A stretch of 37,445 nucleotides of DNA from an archaeon (lineage in GTDB: Archaea; Asgardarchaeota; Hermodarchaeia; Hermodarchaeales; Hermodarchaeaceae), in contig JABXGS010000144.1 in assembly GCA_016550425.1 (NCBI GenBank), positions 1 through 37,445 on the forward strand, written 5' to 3'. The first letter of the stretch is position 1. Every line of letters begins with the position of its first letter. The notes below the pieces were generated by a model. That model worked only from the letters and a program-made list of their open reading frames with translations, ran no database searches and was not told where the DNA came from. Shown here piece by piece: positions 15,969 through 24,768 of this stretch. The translations under genes and the position numbers were made by a program.

Positions 15969-16451
15969 ATGGGTGATGCCCAAACTGCTTCAACACTTAC
16001 ATTTGTTGCCGCTATTCTTCAAATCATTTTCAGTCTGATAGCTCTTATAGTCGGTTTTCTAATAGTCGGTCTTCTGTATCTGCCATTCGTATACGACCCT
16101 TATTTCCTACCCATGATGGGGCTTTTCATTCTTCTTCCTCTAATTATCTTCGGTGTTTTTGGTGTTGTCGGGTTGGTTTTTGGGCTTCTCTGGCTAAACT
16201 GGCGTCACTTTCCCAGCGAGCACAAAACTGGGTTAATCGTATCAGGAGTTTTATCACTCATCTTTTCAAGTGGTTTTATACCCGGCATTCTTACAATCAT
16301 AGCCGGTGCAATCGCGCCTTCTCCATCAGCATATCAAGGTTATGCACCTGTTAAACCTCCTATAGCCCAACCACGCACACGTTGTCCGCATTGTGGTGCA
16401 AATGTAACGCGACAAGATCGCTTCTGCTGGCGTTGCGGCGCTCAACTGTAG
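15969..16451 (+). CDS. Small multi-pass membrane protein with C-terminal zinc ribbon
   Basis: A 160-residue protein with about four membrane segments (residues 8-36, 40-66, 68-80 and 92-115) and a cytoplasm-like tail. The tail holds a zinc ribbon: CPHCGAN then CWRCGAQL at the very end. The core (GVVGLVFGLLWLNWRHFPSE, then FIPGILTIIAGAI) closely matches the protein at 30292-30654, which lacks the ribbon, so the two are paralogues. GGAGATG precedes the ATG by about 8 bases. The architecture resembles small archaeal and bacterial membrane proteins with zinc-ribbon tails of unknown function. Confidence 0.8.
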   Translation: MGDAQTASTLTFVAAILQIIFSLIALIVGFLIVGLLYLPFVYDPYFLPMMGLFILLPLIIFGVFGVVGLVFGLLWLNWRHFPSEHKTGLIVSGVLSLIFSSGFIPGILTIIAGAIAPSPSAYQGYAPVKPPIAQPRTRCPHCGANVTRQDRFCWRCGAQL

Positions 16452-16557
16452 AAGACTCGGGCTCTATTCATCTTTGCATGACTTGATGCTATAATCACTT
16501 TTCTACTTGAAGTGCAGTAATTACACATGTAAACAAGCCTCATGGATTATTCCAGCG

Positions 16558-16902
16558 ATGTTAATTGACGAGTACGAATTTGGAAAAATTACTATCAACG
16601 GGGAGACCTATCACACTGATGTGCTGATATTTCGTGACCGTGTCCGTGACCAATGGTGGCGACAGAAGGGTCATGAATTACGCATCGAAGATATCAAATG
16701 TGTGTTAGCTGCGCACCCAGAGCTGCTCATCGTTGGTACTGGATTCACTGGACTGCTTCGAATACCTGAAAAAACCAGCAAAGAATTACACAAGCATAAA
16801 ATCAAACTGATCGCAAAGAAAACGCCAGAAGCATGCACGCTCTCCAATTCCCTGATGAAAGCGGATCGAAATGTGGTATCTGCCCTTCATATAACCTGTT
16901 AA
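16558..16902 (+). CDS. Mth938-domain protein (AAMDC family)
   Basis: A 114-residue single-domain protein of the Mth938/DUF498 fold. Key segments are IDEYEFGKITINGETYHTDV at the N-terminus, WWRQKGHELRIEDI near residue 38, and LLIVGTGFTGLLRIPEKT near residue 60. The family includes human AAMDC and the structurally solved M. thermautotrophicus protein; biochemical role is not established. The ATG at 16558 gives the usual family N-terminus; the in-frame TTG at 16507 would add 17 residues and is less likely. No ribosome site is obvious. CTATAATC near 16490 could be the TATA box. Confidence 0.85.
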   Translation: MLIDEYEFGKITINGETYHTDVLIFRDRVRDQWWRQKGHELRIEDIKCVLAAHPELLIVGTGFTGLLRIPEKTSKELHKHKIKLIAKKTPEACTLSNSLMKADRNVVSALHITC

Positions 16903-17111
16903 CATATTACAGACTAAATTCGACTTGCTAGACTCAAGCGAATAAAAACTAAAATTAACTTGGTTTTTCCTCTTTATGCAAGCATAGTAATTTTGTACTT
17001 GACTAAACCACTTTTGAATCTGCAAATATGCACTTTTCGTTTTTGTGGGGGTGCCTCCACGAATGTCTTCTTATTCGAGTTTTTCCACCAAATGTTTAGG
17101 GTGTTATTAAG

Positions 17112-17711
17112 ATGTTTCTAGTTACGGATGTGAAGAAAGCTTGGAATATAATCGCTCAACCCCAAAGCACCTTTGAGACTGAAAAGAAAGTTGAAGGCTT
17201 TTGGTCAGTTCTACGCTGGTTTTTAGTTCTCAACATAGTTCTAGCGGTATTGACTCCCCTTGTAAGTTGGTTTGGTTTTCCTGCAAACATCATTCATTCA
17301 GGAACGAATGCACAAATGGGTGCTTATATCTACGCTCCGCTTCTTGAAACGATAACCGGTCTCTCTCGATATTTCTGGGTGGGTCTCCTCACCTATATAC
17401 TGAATGTTCTCAAATTTCCCCTAATCGGATTAATTTATCACATTATTGCAAAACTTCTTCGTGGTTCAGGAACGCTTCTAGATTCATTCAAAGTGGGAAT
17501 TTATGCGGTTGCTCCCACACTTGTATTTGGATGGATCCCCTATTTTGGGTTAATCTCTGGATTATGGGCAGGGTATCTGTATGTTGTTGCTTTGAATAGA
17601 CTCCATGAGATTTCTTTTGGTCCAGGAATCACGGTGGTTAATTTCTTCATTGGAATACAAGTTGTATGGGCATTCACTTTTGGTTGGTTTGGTAGTATCA
17701 TGCCTTGGTAG
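17112..17711 (+). CDS. Yip1-family membrane protein
   Basis: A 199-residue protein with about five membrane helices, matching the Yip1 domain. Features are a short cytoplasmic start with a WNIIAQPQSTFE element, then YFWVGLLTYILNVLKFPLIG, LLDSFKVGIYAVAPTLVFGW and the typical late segment GLWAGYLYVVALNRLHEIS. In eukaryotes Yip1 proteins act with Rab GTPases in vesicle traffic; in archaea and bacteria the family is common but uncharacterised. GGGTG lies 8 bases before the ATG. The 209 bases upstream carry a GC-rich hairpin at 17044-17059 (GTGGGGG paired to CCTCCAC). Confidence 0.82.
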   Translation: MFLVTDVKKAWNIIAQPQSTFETEKKVEGFWSVLRWFLVLNIVLAVLTPLVSWFGFPANIIHSGTNAQMGAYIYAPLLETITGLSRYFWVGLLTYILNVLKFPLIGLIYHIIAKLLRGSGTLLDSFKVGIYAVAPTLVFGWIPYFGLISGLWAGYLYVVALNRLHEISFGPGITVVNFFIGIQVVWAFTFGWFGSIMPW

Positions 17712-17852
17712 AATCTCTTCAAATTGAAACGCTTAGTATGCTTAGCAGGTTATCATTCAAGGCTCTAAGTTCTACATAATTCTCCAAAAACTGTCATATG
17801 TCTTGTTTAAATAACAAAACCACGCAAAGAATGAGTTTACGAGGGACTACTA

Positions 17853-19085
17853 ATGGCAGAAATGAAACGTTCTGGTAAATATCTTTTCTTCCTCATCATT
17901 TTCATGGGTCTTGTGGGTCAAATGGACGTCTGGCTCTCACTCATCGAAAGCTATGCTGCACCGTATATCCTTGCTGAAGCCGGGCTCACTGCCACTCCTT
18001 GGCTATTTGGGTTTTGGCAAGGTGTCTTTGGCGTCATTGTATTTCTAGTCTTCTTCATCGGCTGGTTCTCTGACTCCTTCGGGCGCAAAATCGGAATCCT
18101 GACGCTAGTTCTAGTAATGGGCATCCCCGCTGGGCTCATCATCTTAGTACCGACGATTGCCACCACAACCAACTTTCTCCTCTTCATTCTTCTCTACTCA
18201 ATAGTCATTATGGGCACTACATCCAATCTCTGGGAAGTGCCCATCACTGAAGAGTCCCCTGCAAAACACCGTGGGCTCTACAATAGTATCGCATTCCTCA
18301 TCAGCGTCATTCCCCTCTATGCCCTAGTCGGTTCTACCGTTATCGAAGCATTAGGCTGGCGATGGGGTTACGGCATTATGGTTGTCCTCTTGATTATCCT
18401 CCTTGTTTTCTGGATTTTCATGAAGGAAACTACCCGCTGGAAAGACGCACAGGAAGGACGCGGAGAGAAACGTCTGGGCATTGTGGAAGCACTCAGGTCA
18501 TTAGGACGCAGAGATGTCTTATATGTCGGTGTTGCCTCACTCGTCTATTTAATGTGGACTATTTCCTTCAAACTGGGCACAACATGGTCGGGCGTCTTTT
18601 TCACCAGCTTTATCACACCTGCTGAGTGGAGGACTATTCTCACAGTCGGTGGGTTAATGTTGCCTATCAGCGCGATAATCTCTGGTGTTTTACTCGAGAA
18701 ATTAGGACGAAACTTCACACTCGTCCTTGGCACACTCGGGTCAATTTTCTGCTTCATCGGACTTGGAATGACCTTTCTACCAGCCTTCTTCTGGGGTGTC
18801 TACTTCTTCATGGCAATGGTCCTAGCCTGGATCTACACTTACGTAACAGAAATCTTTCCAACTAAAGTACGCTCTTCAAGTATCGGGATTTCCGTCACAG
18901 CATCACGCCTTGGCTACATTCTAGCTCCACTGATTGCTGCCGTATTACTCTTCAATTTTCCAGGAAACTGGCTCATCTTCTGGGCTGTAGCAGCTTGCTT
19001 CATGATCTTTCCACTATTCTCATTCCTGACAAAGCCCTATGAAACAAAAGGAAAGGAACTTGAAACTATCGACGAAGAGAAGTAA
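17853..19085 (+). CDS. MFS transporter
   Basis: A 410-residue transporter of the major facilitator superfamily with about 12 membrane helices. Motif A between helices 2 and 3 is clear (GWFSDSFGRKIGI), and the second-half counterpart reads GVLLEKLGRNFTLVLG. Segment TEIFPTKVRSSSIGISVTAS near residue 331 is typical of sugar- or metabolite-porter type members. The N-terminal half contains EESPAKHRGLYNS, also sugar-porter like. Substrate cannot be read from sequence. GAGGG is 7 bases before the ATG. A likely terminator follows. Confidence 0.9.
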   Translation: MAEMKRSGKYLFFLIIFMGLVGQMDVWLSLIESYAAPYILAEAGLTATPWLFGFWQGVFGVIVFLVFFIGWFSDSFGRKIGILTLVLVMGIPAGLIILVPTIATTTNFLLFILLYSIVIMGTTSNLWEVPITEESPAKHRGLYNSIAFLISVIPLYALVGSTVIEALGWRWGYGIMVVLLIILLVFWIFMKETTRWKDAQEGRGEKRLGIVEALRSLGRRDVLYVGVASLVYLMWTISFKLGTTWSGVFFTSFITPAEWRTILTVGGLMLPISAIISGVLLEKLGRNFTLVLGTLGSIFCFIGLGMTFLPAFFWGVYFFMAMVLAWIYTYVTEIFPTKVRSSSIGISVTASRLGYILAPLIAAVLLFNFPGNWLIFWAVAACFMIFPLFSFLTKPYETKGKELETIDEEK

Positions 19086-19104
19086 CCTCAACACAACTAA
19101 ACAC

Positions 19105-19147
19105 GCCGGTTGGACTTGCATTCACCGGCTCCCTTCTTTTCTTTTTC
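19105..19147 (+). terminator. Terminator-like hairpin after the MFS gene
   Basis: GCCGGT (19105-19110) pairs with ACCGGC (19124-19129) around a 13-base loop and is followed by a pyrimidine-rich tract with several T runs. It lies between convergent genes and best fits the plus-strand MFS transcript. Confidence 0.5.
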
Positions 19148-19183
19148 TCGATACAGCTACTTCGAGGTATTGCTATACATTAA

Positions 19184-20137
19184 TCAGGTTCGCTTATGTC
19201 GAAAGAAACCAGAACATGCATATGGTTTGACACCCTTTTTCTCTAATTCGTCGAGAATTAGATTCATGCCAATAGAATCTGAGCTATCGTGACCAGCGAT
19301 AACGACATAAATTCCTTCCTTTTCTGTTTCCTTTTTGAGGGCATCCGTCCAATGCATTGTGATTATAGTACTGACACCAGCACGCGCAAGTTTGGGAATG
19401 GATTCAGGTCCTGGGCTAGTTCCACCGGTGAAGAAAACGAATTTCTCACCCACACTCCCTTCAGAGTTCCCTATAAGAATTTCAGGACCTGCGCCTACCT
19501 TTTCTGCGGCTTGATATTCGGGAATTTCGAGTAGGATATCGACTAGGTCACCGAGGGTCATTGGATCTTGATCTTTGAGAAACTTGGTAAGGTATTGATA
19601 ACCAAGAGAATCGGCCGGTGTGTGAGCACACATAAAGGGCATATCAAGTAGTCGTGCTGTGTCCATGGTTTGGGTGTGATTCCGGGCTTTTGTAGCCCAA
19701 TGAACCTCTTTTAGTCGTTTTGCCATTGCGGACTCGGCTTGCGCGATGGGAACGCCAACTTTCGCCCAATGTTCGGGTTGAAGCCGCATAACAAAGTCTA
19801 ATCGTGAACTCCCAATACCGTGGGGGTGATGGGCTAGAACTAAATCGATTTTTTTCTCTTTATCTTCCAGTCGGTCTGCGAGTAGAATTTCTCCTGGAGT
19901 GATATCGATACCTGCTAACAGACTTTTAATTTCTCGTTCAGGGTCTCCATAGAGTAATCGGCAATCTGTGTAGGGGTTCCACATGACATCTTTATCGGCA
20001 AGGTCTTTCTTCTTGCCCTCCAGTTTTTCGAATTTCTTCTTTGATGCCTCAAGAACCTTTTGAACCTTCTTTTCGCCACGGGGATCCGCTTTTATCCCCA
20101 TATCAACAATCATGTGATAAATGTCTCCGAGCTTCAT
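19184..20137 (-). CDS. NIF3-like (NGG1p-interacting factor 3 type) protein
   Basis: A 317-residue protein of the archaeal branch of the NIF3 family, which are dinuclear-metal hydrolase-like proteins, some reported as GTP cyclohydrolase-like. Metal-binding elements are LVLAHHPHG near residue 99, CAHTPADS near residue 170 and VIAGHDSSDSIGMN near residue 280. A lysine-rich helical stretch occurs near residues 21-47. The function in archaea is unknown. It is first in plus coordinates of a minus-strand block but separated from the HD gene by about 60 bases, so it may be cotranscribed with it. Confidence 0.85.
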   Translation of the reverse strand: MKLGDIYHMIVDMGIKADPRGEKKVQKVLEASKKKFEKLEGKKKDLADKDVMWNPYTDCRLLYGDPEREIKSLLAGIDITPGEILLADRLEDKEKKIDLVLAHHPHGIGSSRLDFVMRLQPEHWAKVGVPIAQAESAMAKRLKEVHWATKARNHTQTMDTARLLDMPFMCAHTPADSLGYQYLTKFLKDQDPMTLGDLVDILLEIPEYQAAEKVGAGPEILIGNSEGSVGEKFVFFTGGTSPGPESIPKLARAGVSTIITMHWTDALKKETEKEGIYVVIAGHDSSDSIGMNLILDELEKKGVKPYACSGFFRHKRT

Positions 20138-20198
20138 GACTTACGCGTAAATCTCCACTTGTTTGAATGTTTCGGATGCAAAAAGAAACGTGGACATA

Positions 20199-20813
20199 TT
20201 ACCGTGTTGACTTTTTAGCTGATTCTTTGAGGATGCCTTTCTTCACTGCATCATCTAGTATTTCTTGTGTGTACTCCCACAATATCTTGGATCCAGTTTC
20301 CATATGCTTCTTTGCGTCGACGATTTGTGATTTGATGATGTTGTGAATTTTCCAAGATTGACCACCATTGAGGTATGCAAGGAGAAGAGGTTGCATTGAG
20401 TCAATAGTTCGTGCGTATCGTGCTTCAGGTGTGTCTTGGGCTTCAAACTCTTCCCATAATTTATGGAATTCTTGTTGTTGGTCAGACGGTAATAAGGCAA
20501 AAAGTCGGTTAGCTGCCTTCGTTTCCCGGTCGGTTTTATCCTTGGCATGCTCCATATCGTAGATGAAGGTGTCCCCTGCATCAACTTCTACGATATCATG
20601 GATGAGCAACATTTTGATGACTTTGAAAAGATTGATCGTGGGCTGATTGGCATATTCGCCCAGTATAACAGCCATAATCGCAATATGCCAGGAGTGCTCT
20701 GCATCCGTTTCTTTCCGGCTTGCATCTACCAGCCAAGACTCCCGAATTACTTGTTTCAGTTTGTCGGTTTCAGCGATGAAATCCATTTGTTTCGAAAGGC
20801 GAATAGGATTCAT
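20199..20813 (-). CDS. HD-domain hydrolase, YfbR/HDDC2-like
   Basis: A 204-residue metal-dependent phosphohydrolase. The HD signature is present as ETDAEHSWHIA, LLIHDIVEVDAGD and a downstream Asp in RTIDSMQPLLLAYL. In this family the best-studied members are 5'-deoxynucleotidases. The ATG at 20813 gives the expected N-terminus (MNPIRLSKQMDFIAETDKLK). The longer frame starting at 21029 would overlap the 3' end of the membrane-protein gene in a different frame and is rejected. No strong ribosome site is seen. It probably shares a transcript with the upstream membrane protein (55-base gap). Confidence 0.85.
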   Translation of the reverse strand: MNPIRLSKQMDFIAETDKLKQVIRESWLVDASRKETDAEHSWHIAIMAVILGEYANQPTINLFKVIKMLLIHDIVEVDAGDTFIYDMEHAKDKTDRETKAANRLFALLPSDQQQEFHKLWEEFEAQDTPEARYARTIDSMQPLLLAYLNGGQSWKIHNIIKSQIVDAKKHMETGSKILWEYTQEILDDAVKKGILKESAKKSTR

Positions 20814-20868
20814 ATAGAATAGGTGGGGTGAGGGTGCATATTGCTTTGCCGGACAATAAAGGGGATGG

Positions 20869-21864
20869 CTACTCGTCTTCACGGGTCTCTCGATTGGCTT
20901 CACCGGTATTACTAAATGTCTTAGCTGGAATCTGCTCAGGTTGGTCTGTCGCTCCTTTAGCGCCGAGATAATTGGTGATATCAACATCCACGAGGCATAA
21001 GGCGGAGAGTTGTTGGGTCTCCCGTGCATCCATGTACGCTTTGAGCCGTTTTATTAAGCTCGGAAGGTACCGATCATATGCAAGAAGCATGATTAACGGC
21101 ATATAGATGAATATGAAAGGATTCAATAAGGTGATTAAGACGACGAACCAAGCCGGAACCCAGGGCCATGGTGGGGTAACCACAGTTGTTGCATAGATAA
21201 TGCCGATATAAATGACGATGTAGCCGTAGTATAAGAGAACTGAGATTCCCGCATATCCTGCTAACAAATACGTGAGCACTCGTCCCGCGCTGAAAAGTTC
21301 CTGGGAACCACTGGGTGGCTGACCATGAAAGAGTATTTTTGCGTCGTCTATGAGCCATGAGGATGGGAGTATGGTTCCAAGGGCGATAAAGACAATTGGA
21401 AAGATTACGGCTGCGGTGTTCCATGCATTGACCGCTAAAGGAAGCGATGGATTCCATATCACGAAATATTGGCCGATATAGGTGGCTACGGTAAGGGAAA
21501 CTCCAAAAGTGAGGAGTAATGCGAACACCGCTCTTCGAAAGACAGCATAAAGGGGATTAGGTTTCTTGGTGGGCACTCCATAATAATAGGTTTCACTACC
21601 CGGGTTGAGTAATCGGTTTAATGGTAATACAAGCCATCGTGGTGTGACTGTAGCCATCCATAAATAAAATGGGATGGCGAGGATTGGGAGTAGATAGAAG
21701 AGGATTAACCAGTCTGTGACGCCGTTTCCTGGTATTATCGGAATGATATCGATTGATCCATATACGAAGAGGGGTAGAATATAATTGAGAATCGCCCAGA
21801 TTACATCTAATGTGATAACCACAAAGATCGTAGAAATGACGATGTAGTAGGTCTTTCGTTCCAT
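20869..21864 (-). CDS. Multi-pass membrane protein of unknown function
   Basis: A 331-residue protein with about seven or eight membrane helices (roughly residues 7-40, 48-72, 107-130, 145-167, 195-230, 235-258 and 262 onward). Its soluble C-terminal tail is about 50 residues. A loop at about residues 75-106 holds RLLNPGSETYYYGVPTKKPN. No known family motif is seen. GAGGTG lies 8 bases before the ATG. It is the upstream partner of the HD gene and lies downstream of the LKR-SDH pair; the 79-base gap to SDH leaves open whether it belongs to that operon. Confidence 0.72.
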   Translation of the reverse strand: MERKTYYIVISTIFVVITLDVIWAILNYILPLFVYGSIDIIPIIPGNGVTDWLILFYLLPILAIPFYLWMATVTPRWLVLPLNRLLNPGSETYYYGVPTKKPNPLYAVFRRAVFALLLTFGVSLTVATYIGQYFVIWNPSLPLAVNAWNTAAVIFPIVFIALGTILPSSWLIDDAKILFHGQPPSGSQELFSAGRVLTYLLAGYAGISVLLYYGYIVIYIGIIYATTVVTPPWPWVPAWFVVLITLLNPFIFIYMPLIMLLAYDRYLPSLIKRLKAYMDARETQQLSALCLVDVDITNYLGAKGATDQPEQIPAKTFSNTGEANRETREDE

Positions 21865-21943
21865 ATTGGTACACCTCTAATATCCCATTCTCTAGCTAAG
21901 TAAGGGTACCTACTAAAAAGTTCTTGAGATTTAGACTAAGGCG

Positions 21944-23266
21944 CTAGGATTTTGTGGATTCTTCCTTGAACCGGATATCAAAGGTCTCTAATTCCTTTAA
22001 AATTGGCTCATAGATTTCTGGCAAAATTGGAATTTGGACGCCCTTTTGCTGAATGTCACCTGATAGAATCATGTGTGAGGCGATAGCTGCCGGAAGCGCA
22101 ACGGTTCGGCTCATGGATGAATCTCCATTGGGAATACCATAATCGATAAGCGTAGAGCGAATATGTTCACGGGACTGATCTTTATGCTCGATGGTAAACT
22201 GGTGTTGCATAACAATCATGTCTCGTTCTCCCGGTTTATATTGCAGCTTTTCTTGAAAGAGTGAGACCAATACATCAATTGGCGCGCCATGGTCCAAGGG
22301 GATGTCTTGGTTGCTAAAAAGCCCTAACCATTCATATCTCTCGATTATGGGGTCATCTTCAGGGAGGTTTAAGCGTTCAGCAACTGCCTTCTTTGGGTTG
22401 GATCCTGCTGGGAGTTTGAGATATTTTCGGAGGAATCGGCTATATGACATGTCATAGAGCGATTGCTCATCCAGTTCAAGGAGACCTAACTGGCTGATAT
22501 TGAACATTGTTTTACACCAACCCGGGTATCGGAGGGTTCCCCGAAGCATGGTCTGGATTCCTTTCAAACCATAGATGTTAATGTACTGAAGCGAATCCCG
22601 ATTTGGATAACCTTCAAAATCTCCAAGCTCTGGCACTGATTCCTTATGGCAGTTGTTAAACAACTCCTCTCCAGGAATTTGAACTTTCTTTCCATCCTTT
22701 CGGAATATGGCAGAATTCCGTCCTGCAAGTAGCACACCGCGTGGGCTCCAAGAGAGTTTATACCCAAAAGGATTGGTGTTTGCGTCTGGGGCAGGTAGTC
22801 CCCCTGTGAAGCTTGTAAATTCAAGGATTTTGCCTTTTTCTTGTTGAGCTCGATGGATGATTTTCATGGCGGACATGTGATCTTGACCAGGATCGACACC
22901 ACATTCGTTAAGGAGTATGATGCCTGCGTGTTTTGCGCGGTCATTTAGAGTTCGCATCTCTTCCGATACGTATGAGGTAGTCACCATGTCTACCTTGGTA
23001 CGTAAGCATTCTCGTGCTACTTGGGCATGAAAGGTGTATGGAAGGAGAGAGGCTACAAGGTCAGCTGGTTTCACCAGGTCTTTGAGTTCCTTTGTCTGGC
23101 GGCTAATGTCAAATGCTTTCGCTTCGCCATTGGGGTGATCTCCAATAAGGTTCATCGCTTTGCTTACCGTTCGGCTGGCAACAGTTACTTGATAATTGTG
23201 ATGTAGCATATACTCAACAAAGGGTCGAGCAACAAGACCGGCACCAAGAACTAAGACATGTTTCAT
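21944..23266 (-). CDS. Saccharopine dehydrogenase (glutamate-forming, SDH half of AASS)
   Basis: A 440-residue NAD(P)-dependent enzyme matching the saccharopine dehydrogenase half of the eukaryotic bifunctional AASS. The Rossmann start is VLVLGAGLVARPFVEYML. Diagnostic segments are SLLPYTFHAQVARECLRTKV, NECGVDPGQDHMSAMKIIH, GGLPAPDANTNPFGYKLSWS, FEGYPNRDS, MLRGTLRYPGWCKT and YKPGERDMIVMQH. It should oxidise saccharopine to 2-aminoadipate 6-semialdehyde and glutamate. It starts 36 bases after the LKR stop with GAGGA as ribosome site, forming a two-gene operon. The reverse reaction (lysine synthesis as in fungal Lys9) cannot be ruled out. Confidence 0.9.
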   Translation of the reverse strand: MKHVLVLGAGLVARPFVEYMLHHNYQVTVASRTVSKAMNLIGDHPNGEAKAFDISRQTKELKDLVKPADLVASLLPYTFHAQVARECLRTKVDMVTTSYVSEEMRTLNDRAKHAGIILLNECGVDPGQDHMSAMKIIHRAQQEKGKILEFTSFTGGLPAPDANTNPFGYKLSWSPRGVLLAGRNSAIFRKDGKKVQIPGEELFNNCHKESVPELGDFEGYPNRDSLQYINIYGLKGIQTMLRGTLRYPGWCKTMFNISQLGLLELDEQSLYDMSYSRFLRKYLKLPAGSNPKKAVAERLNLPEDDPIIERYEWLGLFSNQDIPLDHGAPIDVLVSLFQEKLQYKPGERDMIVMQHQFTIEHKDQSREHIRSTLIDYGIPNGDSSMSRTVALPAAIASHMILSGDIQQKGVQIPILPEIYEPILKELETFDIRFKEESTKS

Positions 23267-23302
23267 TTCAGTATCCTCAAGACTTTGTTTCGGCGTGTTT
23301 TA

Positions 23303-24610
23303 TTACAAATACTTTTTGAGATATTCATATTCGGGTGTAAGCTTCCCCTGATAGACTATTACGGCTTTTTTCACCTCAGGGAGAAGGTCTAGCTGGTCAA
23401 AGGGCACTGTGTAATCTGCATTGACAATGGAAGGAATAAACTGTTGAAGGGTTTCACTGAAAGATGTTGATGCTTCCCGCGGTAATTCTGTTGGCAGATT
23501 ATCAACGGCCATGACAACCACCCCATCTCCTGAAATGCCTACTTTTGTTTTTTCGTCTAGCGGGTTATACACAAAGGTTGGGTGATTAGGTTTCGTGCAA
23601 TTGACGGTAAACTCTATAGCCCCCTGGATGTCACAGCTAATATCACCCACTATGAGAAGACTCGGATGTCCATTTGAGTCCTCCCAAAGTTTCCTGAGTT
23701 CCGCCTTTGTTACCATTCGTGGGTATTTATCGGTCCAGTAGATGCAGTTCATCAAAACGGTAAGATAGGGAAGGTATTGGGCAAAGGCTGATTCGTATTT
23801 GGTCTTGCCATAGTCATAATAGTGCTGCAGCTTAAATGGTTGCGAGGAATCCTTAGGACGTACTGTATCTTCTTCGCGGAACACAACCTTGTATAGGATA
23901 TGATTGTCAGGGGTTAGTTTCGACAGCTCATCAGAGGTAATGGCTTTGTGCGGTAATAAATCGAAGATGGCTTGGGCTCCCTTTGAGGTGTTTCCATACC
24001 CGATAAATCCAACCACCAATGGTGCTAGTTCGGATGCAAAGCCCTCAGTTTCTATCTGGTGCCCGACCTGCTTAATCGCGCTTTGGAGTTCGTCCATTCC
24101 TCTATATTGGTAAGTAGGTTTGAGTGTTGCAAAGGGATTCGGTGTCACTCCTTTTTCGGTTAGGCGTTCCCCCAGTCCACGAAGTGTTTCAGCCATGCCT
24201 GCATAGCCTGCCCAATTCCCAAAAAAGACTAATCTCCGTTCGGATTCTGCCTCGACAATGCGCTCATAGTCAATGAGGGTCACACCAACATCGAGCATTT
24301 GCTTTAGCATTGCCATGTTGTATTCTTGCCCCTTAATCACATGGGCAAAGAACAGATACACCTTCCCTGGTTCGAATAATTCTTTGGGGATTTCTTTAAT
24401 TCCGAAAATGACGCGGGCCTCGCTTTGCCTTAAATCGCCGACCGAAGCCCCCGCCTTCTTATAGGCTTCTTCAGAAAATGCACGCTGCTCGGAAGGTTCT
24501 ACGATAAATTCAAATCCATATTCCTTTATCAGTTCCCGAACATCTTTGGGAACTATGGGGGTTCGGAGTTCGAAGGCTTTGTTTTCCCTTCGGATACCAA
24601 CCGTATTCAT
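23303..24610 (-). CDS. Lysine-ketoglutarate reductase half of AASS (saccharopine-forming)
   Basis: A 435-residue protein matching the N-terminal LKR half of animal and plant AASS rather than fungal Lys1. Segments are VGIRRENKAFELRTPIVPKD, KVYLFFAHVIKGQEYNMAML, TLIDYERIV, VFFGNWAGYAGMAETLRGLG, GYGNTSKGAQAIFDLLPH, LMNCIYWTDKYPRMVTKAEL and VGDISCDIQGAIEFTVNCT. It condenses lysine with 2-oxoglutarate to saccharopine. The ATG at 24610 is chosen because GTGAGG lies 9 bases before it; an ATG at 24631 would add 7 residues. With SDH it gives a complete LKR-SDH pair encoded by two genes. It diverges from the M20 peptidase, sharing about 158 bases of promoter region. Confidence 0.9.
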   Translation of the reverse strand: MNTVGIRRENKAFELRTPIVPKDVRELIKEYGFEFIVEPSEQRAFSEEAYKKAGASVGDLRQSEARVIFGIKEIPKELFEPGKVYLFFAHVIKGQEYNMAMLKQMLDVGVTLIDYERIVEAESERRLVFFGNWAGYAGMAETLRGLGERLTEKGVTPNPFATLKPTYQYRGMDELQSAIKQVGHQIETEGFASELAPLVVGFIGYGNTSKGAQAIFDLLPHKAITSDELSKLTPDNHILYKVVFREEDTVRPKDSSQPFKLQHYYDYGKTKYESAFAQYLPYLTVLMNCIYWTDKYPRMVTKAELRKLWEDSNGHPSLLIVGDISCDIQGAIEFTVNCTKPNHPTFVYNPLDEKTKVGISGDGVVVMAVDNLPTELPREASTSFSETLQQFIPSIVNADYTVPFDQLDLLPEVKKAVIVYQGKLTPEYEYLKKYL

Positions 24611-24768
24611 CAGAACATTCCTCACTTCCATAATTGAAGGCTTCTCGGTTAAGCTCTCCGATAAAAAAGTCTAGTGGCTGCGCAAAGAAAACCAGGGTCT
24701 AACCATATCAGAACAAGCTACAACATTAAAGTCAAAGGAAAACCCTTTGGAAATCTGAGTTGGAGATT

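Noticed and set aside
20814..21029. 72-residue N-terminal extension of the HD gene
   Set aside because: It overlaps the 3' end of the membrane-protein gene in another frame; the family N-terminus begins at the ATG at 20813.
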